From: Chrysomallon squamiferum
Lineage: Eukaryota > Mollusca > Gastropoda > Neomphalida > Peltospiridae
Length of the DNA: 58,908 bases
Assembly: GCA_012295275.1 (NCBI GenBank)
Contig: CM022677.1
Span: 20,929,223 to 20,988,130 of the forward strand
Reading direction: 5' to 3'
Position numbers and translations under genes: made by a program
Shown here: piece by piece, positions 51,131 to 58,908 of the stretch
Layout of the letters: every line of letters starts with the position of its first letter
How positions within the stretch are numbered: the stretch's first letter is position 1
The notes under the pieces: model-generated
What the model saw: only the letters and a program-made list of their open reading frames with translations
Database searches by the model: none
Told to the model about the DNA's origin: nothing

Positions 51131-52296
51131 TTGCTTGAAGGATACGCATTCTGATTTCATTGACTATTTTGTATTATTGCTATTATTTATTTATTACTGC
51201 TAATTACATGCAGCTCTCCACAACTGAGAAAAATGCAAACAATTAACATTGTCTGACAATCTTTATTACTCCATTCTAACAAATCGATGGGCGAACCTGA
51301 AAAGAGTGTCAGAGGGGACGGACGCACCTCTAACCTTTGCACGGGCCTGGAGCCAACTCTGACTGAAATGCAATAAGCGACGTAATTTTGTAAAACTATT
51401 ACTTATAACAGTGAACAACTTTTATAAAATGTTGTTGTTGTTTGTGTTTTTCACTCAGAAAATTTGTCATTTTTGAATAGTAATATTGAACTGTTTTCAT
51501 TATTATTCTGACTTATGTAATGACTTCAGATTAGCAAAATGGAGAGATTTGACAGTCAACTGAATATATTTGCTGTCGCGTATTTACCTAAGTTTATTTT
51601 GTAAAACGGTTTGGCTGGGTGTACTAGAAACGTGACTAACACTAAATTACGTTTCGCCTCGATTAACAGATACAACGTAAACTGGGTACCTCACTTGAGA
51701 TTTATAAAGACATGTTTTAAATCCGGGTGTTAGAGATCTTTGTTCATTTGTTTCTCTATTGTGCATGTTCAAGTTAGTTTGACAAAAGGGACTGATTGAC
51801 AATAATCTCAGTGACGCTACTGAGATTTGTAGAAATTAATGGTGAGAAAGAAACCTAAAATAAACTGTTCGACTCACAGACAAATCGACAGAGATCCAAC
51901 TACAAAACTGATCGCATTATAACCGTACTTAGATTTGTAGAAATTACCTTATTATTATTATTATTATTATTATTATTTATTATTATTATTATTATTATTT
52001 AATGTTATTTATTTATTTATTTAATATTCGTTTTATTTCAGATTTGTAACACTTCTTACCAATTTATCTATTGACCTGTGATGTTTGCAGACATAAAAAT
52101 AATAATAACACCAACAACAACGACAACAGCAATAAAGACAAACAGATAGATTCACGAGTGTACACAGACAGTGAGAGACGTTTTTTTTTATGTTTTTTTA
52201 TAATGTAATGAATATAACAGCTAATATAATTTCGGACTGTAACAATATAAAGCTATATAATATATAGAGGTAGAAAAAGCATTATTATTATTGTTA

Positions 52297-52363
<67 letters not shown>

Positions 52364-53149
52364 GTGTACGTGACTAAAAACACACGTTCCCTTTGTATTC
52401 TGCTTTTCAAGTGTACCAGTTCTCGTGACAGGCTGTGACAAATATGCTAAGTTTAGTTTACGACACGATTACAAATCTTCGTCTCCATTCGTCGTGGTTA
52501 TTTATAAATCTTACAAAGACACCCGCAATTTTCTGTCCAAGTTTAAAATGTTATTACTGCGTTATATATTTATTAAATAAAAATAAAATTATATGAATAA
52601 AAATATAATAAAAAACCCCAGTAATATGCTACCTAATTTGTATTGATTTTAACATATCTCTCTCTCCGGTTTTTCATTGTTTTTATTTATTTATTGATTG
52701 ATTTTTTAAATAGCTTACAAAAACAACATATTCCGCCACATTGGCATTTAAGCAAAGATTTATTTTTGTATGGGAAATATATTATCTTCCTGTTTCATAC
52801 ACACAGACGCACAACAAACACACACCTACAGAAATGTATATACAAATACACAAACACGTGCACATGCACACACACATATACATACACATACACATACTCA
52901 AAAGGTATAAACAAAACACACAGACACTCACACACACATAAATACATACACATATATATAGACATACTTACATTATAGATATAGAGATAAAAAACACACA
53001 TTCTAAGGGAGACACATGCGGAGACATATAAACATGCACAAAAGACATACAAAGACACACGAAAATACATACAAGCAAAAACAACACACATACACAGGCT
53101 CGCACAAACACTCACAATCACATCCGCACACAGCTGACATGGAACTGAG
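51131..53149. other. Repeat-rich intergenic DNA
   Basis: Pieces of the gaacct-gaa-gagtgt element (51290), of the 11540-type block (51590), family A (51670-51800), TTA tracts (51951-52000, 52280-52360), a family C fragment (52362-52430) and ACAC/ACAT DNA (52800-53130). No exon supported. Confidence 0.6.
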
Positions 53150-53282
53150 CAGACATCGTCTGCTGATATTTACTTCTATTTTATCTTGCGCAATCACTAA
53201 TAATGTACCAATACAACTACTATTACTACCATTACTTGTTTAGTTATTAATACCACTAGTGCTATTAGTAGTAGTAGTAGTA

Positions 53283-53316
<34 letters not shown>

Positions 53317-53500
53317 TGTTGTTTTCCTCATTTTATTTTTGTTTGTTTGTTTTTCCTTTGTTTGTAATTAACACTAATTGATAAATTTTACAAACATGTT
53401 TTTTTCTTCTTTCCTATAAAAGGGTTAGACTGGTTGTACTCTAAACGTGACTAATCAGTAAAATAAGTTTCGCATCGGTTAACAAACAAAATGCAAACCC
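53150..53500. repeat. Block shared with 11190-11620
   Basis: ttttatcttgcgcaatcact, then gttagactggttgtactcta and ctaatcagtaaaataagttt; a further partial copy lies at 53810-53890. Confidence 0.7.
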
Positions 53501-54003
53501 CTCTCAAATTGTGACACTGCAGTTCAGAAACTGAGCTCAAATCGTTTCTAATACTTAGCTAAGAGCAAACAAAAAATGTATTATTATTATATATATATAT
53601 ATGTATATCTGTGTGTTATACTACTACTACTATTATTTATACTACTACTACTGGTTCAATTAATACTACTACTACTACTACTACTAACAATAAAACTGTC
53701 AAATTGTTTTTGTTATTGTATTTTATTTCAGTTTTTTTTTGTAATTAACACGTATGATAAATTTCCCCTTTCTTTGCTGTCTCGTATTGATTTTTACCTG
53801 ACTTAATTTTCATAAGACTGGTTGAACTCTAAACGTGACCAACCAGTAAAATATGTCTCGCCTCAGTAAACAAACAGAAACGTAATCGTCTCTGAAATGA
53901 TAACACTGATTTTCAAACATTGACATGCAATCATTTCTAATATTTGGCCAAAAGCAAATTTCAAATTAGTTTATCCATTCATAGAGATGTAAAAGCTACA
54001 AAA

Positions 54004-54005
54004 AA

Positions 54006-54064
<59 letters not shown>

Positions 54065-54065
54065 A
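54004..54065. repeat. (AAAT)n microsatellite
   Basis: About 15 units. Confidence 0.95.
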
Positions 54066-54378
54066 ATAAAATAATTAAATAACTAAAAAAACTAAATGAT
54101 AAAAGTCGAAGAAGAAAATGTGTGTATCTCAGTAAGATGTATCATGTTTCTCTGATCTTCTGCCAACGAGTTGTGTGTCTATTATTACTTGTGTGACAGA
54201 CTATGACAAACATTTTTAACTTTAATTAAGCTGATCAGATTATACTCAGTCAGTTACAGTTATCATTGCTCTTTACTTTACTAAAAGAACATAAATATTT
54301 TAAGATATGTTTTTCGACTAAAAACAGACAAATTTGGTAAAAAAAAATGAACGTTTGCACCCCTTGTTCTTTTTTCAG

Positions 54379-54485
54379 TTGGAATCTTCCTTTCACTGAG
54401 TGTCGTCTCTCAAAACTGGCTTCTCCGCACAAATAGCGATAGCCACACATCGGGATTGCAAACGATACATTTTTCCTTTCCTTTC
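54379..54485 (+). other. Leader-exon module, copy 7
   Basis: Acceptor cttttttcag (AG ending 54378), then ttggaatcttcctttcactg and gattgcaaacgatacatttt. The usual donor (gtaagaac) is missing; the sequence runs into ttgctg and a TTA tract (54515-54581) and then the RING ATG. The acceptor before the RING ATG reads gac instead of cag, so intron removal here seems lost. Confidence 0.5.
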
Positions 54486-54512
54486 GCTTGCTGTTGTTGT
54501 TGTTGTTGTTGC

Positions 54513-54582
<70 letters not shown>

Positions 54583-54591
54583 TTCCCCGAC

Positions 54592-54780
54592 ATGGGAACA
54601 GCTTCAAGTTGCGAAAGCCAAATATCTTGTTCCCTTTGCTTGGATGTTTTCAAGAAACCACGTTGTCTATACTGCGGACATTCCTTCTGTACGAAATGCC
54701 TGAAGGAATATATAAACAAAAAATACAGTTACACAGACACACACATCAGCTGCTATTGTTTAGATACAGTAATTATTTGA
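54592..54780 (+). pseudogene. Truncated RING exon of damaged TRIM-like gene
   Basis: ATG at 54592 (ccccgacatggg). The frame encodes C13-x2-C16, C28-x-H30, C33-x2-C36 and then ISCYC, where the intact paralogue has ILCPFC: the final cysteine pair, about 35 further residues and the splice donor are gone. The sequence after the break (tgtttagatacagtaattat, aggctcataaagaaa) equals intron sequence following the donor in the gene at 29986, so about 130 bp were deleted. Translation would stop at 54778-54780. No functional RING is expected. Confidence 0.82.
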
Positions 54781-54925
54781 CTAATAATATTTATGTCGTG
54801 TATTAAACATCGTAGCAGGCTCATAAAGAAATACAGAACATTTTTTTAGGTAAAAGCTTTAGTGTACTCTCTTTTAATTTACTCTTTTTTTATGAATACC
54901 AGTAATACTAGTTCTACTTATCTCA

Positions 54926-54929
<4 letters not shown>

Positions 54930-54996
<67 letters not shown>
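54930..54996. repeat. (TTA)n then (TAG)n
   Basis: Trinucleotide tract in the intron between the RING relic and the coiled-coil exon. Confidence 0.93.
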
Positions 54997-55048
54997 TTAT
55001 GAGATTTAATATTATTATTAATTGATTTTCTATCACATTTCAACTGGA

Positions 55049-56409
55049 AAGGGAGGTCACATTTCACATCTCACTTCTATTACTGAAAGTCTGAAAAAGT
55101 TTAGAGAAATTCTTCAGTCAGAGATAGACAAGATTGAAAAACTTCGACAAGACATCGACAAGACATCGACATCAAAGTCGTGGACACTACAGAAGAGGTC
55201 AGAAGGATTGGTAACACACTAATCACAGATTTTACTGCCGCAGTCCACAAAGAACAAGACAGGTTAATAAGAGAAATCGAAAAATCTCAAAAAACTTTTA
55301 ACACAGAAATACAAACAGATTTTTCTGAACATAAACATCTGATTGAAGAAAACGAAAGAATGATCAAACTTGGTGAAGATTTGGTACGAAATAAGTCAGA
55401 ATCTGATATTAAAATAAATATTTCAAAATTCACCACATTTCAAAATACAACTTCCGAGTTTCTGGACAAATCTCTTTCAAAAGTTGATAAAGTCGACTTT
55501 AAGATAAATCTGAGAAAATGTGATAAAAAGAATGGCATATCTGTCCACATTGGAGAAATTGCTACAAACATTGAAACAAACACACAGATAGACAGACTGA
55601 GAGACACACTCAAACACACATACACCATTTATGCAACAACACAAGAAGATGAACGTGATCCTTTACTGGAGTCAATCTTGGTGTCAGACGAGAACAACAG
55701 TAAAGTTGTTGCAAGTGATTCTTCCAATGGCTGTGTTAAATGTTTGTGTTTGAAATGTAAATCAGTGATAAACAAGCATGTATCTTCCGGGGCACCATAC
55801 GGTCTTGCTGAATCACGTGCTCAGCAGAGCGATGTTGTTCTTCTTGTTGCTATGCCACACGAAAATGAAATAGTATTCCTGAATTTGGAAAACTTCAAAA
55901 TGATCAAATCAATTAAAACAGATAAAAGGTATTACTATATCGATGCGTTACCCGGCAACCGTCTCGCGGTAACTGGGTGGAAAGCTCAGTACTTGGACAT
56001 ACTAACAGACAGTGGTCAGCTACTTAATTCTATCTCAACAGATTTGATCCCGAAACCGTCGTTTCTCACAGTTCACGATCAATGTCTGATTGTTGTGTCA
56101 GAGAGAGACAATGTATACAGTTTATTTTGTGTGACGTCATCGGGTGACGTCAAATGGGAGTCACGTGATTCAGAAAGACTGAAAGACATGACAGATATTA
56201 AATGTGACATCCAAGGGAATATTTTTGTTTGTGATATGAAAAGAAATTGTGTTCTTCAGTTCTCAGGGGATGGACAATTTGTACGTGACATTCTCACTCA
56301 CCAGGATGGATTGTCTACACCTTGGTCTGTCTACTGCCATGGTAAGAAACTGTATGTGAGAAAGTTGAACGGACAAATAAAAGTAAACTTCAAACTGTCT
56401 GCTAAGTGA
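55049..56409 (+). CDS. Coiled-coil/NHL ORF, frameshifted (TRIM-like)
   Basis: The first part (to 55146) reads HISHLTSITESLKKFREILQ and SEIDKIEKLRQDID, a coiled coil. An 11-bp tandem duplication (55147-55157, 55158-55168) shifts the frame. The rest is open from the codon at 55180 to TGA 56407-56409: more coiled coil (EEVRRIGNTLITDF, KEQDRLIREIEKSQ), linker TLKHTYTIYATTQEDE, then an NHL-like propeller (ILVSDENNSKVVASD, GNRLAVTGW, ILTDSGQLLNSIS, SSGDVKW, NIFVCDMKRNCVLQFSGDGQ). The first ATG in this frame is 55360, which would give 349 residues. With the RING break upstream the original gene is probably dead, yet over 400 codons stay open, so loss is recent or the NHL part is still used. Confidence 0.72.
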
Positions 56410-56669
56410 GTTTCACTTTAACTGTTTATACGTCATATTTTCGTTATATTTATATTACGTAATATCTCTCTCTCTCTCCGTCTCTCTCTCTCTCTCAATA
56501 TTCGATTATTTTTTAAACAGTCTATTTCAAAGAATATGATACGACATTCTTTATATACTTGTATATACTTCAATGTAATCCAAAAGAAGAAAGAAACCCA
56601 GTAAAATATTTATATTGTATTACATATCAATATTAAACAATAAAATAATGTATTTCTATTTTATCACGC
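56410..56669. other. 3' flank of the NHL ORF
   Basis: Short CT tract (56465-56497) and AT-rich DNA. No further feature. Confidence 0.5.
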
Positions 56670-57286
56670 AGACCTGTGATGTTGGCAGTGCTAAAATTAA
56701 ATACTGTGACGTCACTCGTAACAGAAATGTGAATAGTGTAAATCATATCCAGATACACATACATACATACGTACACACAGATACGTAGATACATATATGC
56801 ATTCATACATACATACATACAGACTCGCTGACATTGGTAAAATAATATAACAATTAGATATCTTTGTTACAATAAAGATTAATAAATAATTTATTGCTAC
56901 TTTTAAAAAAAATTATATCAAGGTTTGCGTGTAAAAAAAAAAGTTTAAAAACACTTTCACTTGAACAGTTTTGTTCATGAAAATAACTCCACTCTTCCGT
57001 TCTACTGCACTGAAACTGTGTTTGAACTACGATAATAAAAACAACAAATTAACAAGAAAAGACATCTGTTTAATGATCATTGATATTTTAAAAACTTTAT
57101 TATTGTTATTTCATATTAACCACTGCACTCTTCTAATAAACGCTATTGAATATAAATATATAATTTTTCTGAATAAAATTAATTAAATGTATCCATTGTT
57201 ATGTCTTACCTAATTAGATTTGTACTACATATATATATATATACATATTCACTGTTAAATAAAATACGTCATATTTTCGTAGTAGC

Positions 57287-57335
<49 letters not shown>

Positions 57336-57450
57336 TTGTCTGAAACACTATATAAAATGTTCTGTTCACAAATATGAAGAATGTGTTTTGCCATTAATAC
57401 GTACAAATAACAACAAATAATATCTGATATTTCAAAAACATGATCCTCGT
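56670..57450. repeat. Block shared with 9838-10500
   Basis: cctgtgatgttggcagtgct, ACAT tract, tccgttctactgcactgaaa and catgatcctc. This copy has an inserted ~110 bp at 57135-57245 and a (TAG)n tract (57284-57335). Confidence 0.82.
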
Positions 57451-57459
57451 TTTCTTTGT

Positions 57460-58300
57460 ACCAGTGTTACATTCGATATGCATTCCAGTGTTACATTCCA
57501 CTTCGTTGTCGTTTTACAGAAGAGAGAAATATTTGATACCAGTGTCAGGTCACAGGCACGTTCACATACGGGTCTGTCTTGACCCACATTTTTTTAAACA
57601 CATTTCCACTGAGCATTTGATGAAAATCAAATACACACAGATAAAATTGTCAGCCACTTTGTACTACTTTCTTCTCATTCATCGACGGATGGACGTAGGA
57701 AGACTGTGAGGTTGTGGGTAAGCTCCACTCCCAACCTCCCCTGCGTACAGGCCTAGGTCCTTTCTCTCACTGAAATACTTAAGTCGAGGCACTTTTGATA
57801 TAACAAAATGTACGAATTGAAATATTTAATATTAGATACTCTGAAACGTTTTCTTTTTTTCTTTCTTTTTCACTGCAGACATTTTTCACATATTGATCTG
57901 TTTATTATATTATTCTGTATTGCGAAACAATTTCAAATTCTGAAAAGAGGAGAACGGGCAGCTAACTTAACATACACACACATACATACACAAAATTATT
58001 ATTATTAGTAGTATTAGTATTAGTATTAGTATTAGTATTAGTATTCCTGTGTGAAAGATTGTAAAAATGTTCAGTTCACAAAATATCAAGGATGTTGTTT
58101 GATATAAAATGTACAATCAACAACAAATAATAACTGGTATTTCAAAAACGTGATTATCATTTTATATTGAATTTACGATACTCTTTAAAAATACCAGATG
58201 TCTTCAAAACGTGAATAGGTGTGAAACTGGAAACCTTACTGGAAATCTTAGATTCGAGTTTTAAGTCCAGGTGTTAGAGATCATGTTTCTTCTTTTGGTC
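57460..58300. repeat. Block shared with 34700-35600
   Basis: A shortened family B repeat, ctaggaagactgtgag-type element, aatttcaaattctgaaaaga, (TTAG)n-like tract 57997-58045, and family A end (58200-58290), in the order seen at 34.7-35.6 kb. Confidence 0.82.
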
Positions 58301-58339
58301 ATCTTCTTCTTAAGAATTAACAGTTTCAGTAATTCAATA

Positions 58340-58712
58340 AATCACAATAGAATGAAAGTTTTATATTGAATGCCTTTCGTAAATAAGTTACATGTTTTCT
58401 TCTCCTTCTTCTTTTTTCCTGAGAGTGAAATTAAGTTGATTTTTAAAAATATTTTAAAACTAAAAACCAACTTTATAACAAACAGATTTTTTATTTTTTT
58501 TTTTTAAAGTTTTAACAAGAACTGAAATTTAATTATCAAACAAATAGTATGACTTAATAACATGAAGGACATTTTATACTTCAGTATTATTGTAAAAGTT
58601 ATCACAAAAACAGAAACATATAGCGGAATGACGTCACATAACTTCAAGATTTCAAAACGAAACCGATGACTTATTTCTTACAAACCTGTAAAGTGTGTGT
58701 GTGTGTGTGTGC

Positions 58713-58806
<94 letters not shown>

Positions 58807-58908
58807 TGTCTCACTAAATTGTTAAATGTTCTGTGTTACACCAGTAAATGAGCAGTGATAATAAGTAATGTAAAATTTTATAAATGCAGTCAAATAACTA
58901 AATGACTG
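58340..58908. repeat. Blocks shared with 33030-33360 and 34110-34400, with (GA)n
   Basis: gaatgaaagttttatattga to cagtattattgtaaaagtta (58340-58620), then gaatgacgtcacataacttc, TG tract and (GA)n 58714-58803. Continues past the window end. Confidence 0.85.

Overview
This is AT-rich metazoan nuclear DNA, most likely from a mollusc (perhaps a gastropod). The genes are split by introns with standard GT-AG borders. The protein families (secreted C-type lectins, TRIM-like RING/NHL proteins, TSP1 and EGF modules) are typical of expanded lophotrochozoan immune and cell-surface families. Motifs of the AAGGGAGATAA type, common in molluscan dispersed repeats, recur. No species can be named from sequence alone. 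Most of the window is simple-sequence DNA (long TTA/AAT, CT/GA, CA/TG and TTTA tracts), minisatellites and dispersed or duplicated non-coding blocks; genes occupy only a small part. A 200-N assembly gap lies at 23709-23908.

Layout: 1-590 is a 20-bp minisatellite. 611-2890 (+) holds the 3' six exons of a membrane protein with one TSP1 module, a chain of tiny phase-1 exons and a transmembrane exon. 2.9-12 kb is repeats plus a first copy of a recurring leader-exon module. 12213-14771 (+) is a complete four-exon secreted mannose-type C-type lectin, preceded by a 46-bp tandem repeat carrying interferon-response-like GAAANNGAAA sites. 16590-17583 (+) is an NHL pseudogene. 18746-19831 (-) has two exons of a cysteine-rich/EGF protein. 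20685-20822 (-) is a possible 45-residue mini-gene next to a CpG-rich promoter-like block. 25177-25928 is a shortened Tigger/pogo transposon and 29315-29551 a hAT-type MITE. 29986-31858 (+) is an intact RING-NHL gene with an expanded 24-residue repeat. 41341-42162 (+) is an NHL-only ORF. 44581-45191 (-) holds two exons of a divergent C-type lectin. 47744-49445 (+) is a duplicate of lectin 1 without its first exon. 54592-56409 (+) is a damaged RING/coiled-coil/NHL gene.

The window looks like a zone of rapid gene birth and decay in immune-type families. The NHL family appears as one intact gene, one NHL-only derivative, one damaged full-length copy, one pseudogene and one short fragment. The lectins appear as one complete gene, one 5'-truncated copy and one divergent partial copy on the opposite strand. 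A leader-exon module (seven copies, two of them partial) lies upstream of the RING/NHL copies and in repeats around the lectins. It is the best candidate here for an undescribed shared element. A lectin with GAAANNGAAA repeats and RING-NHL proteins would fit recognition plus intracellular ubiquitin signalling, but that link is inference.
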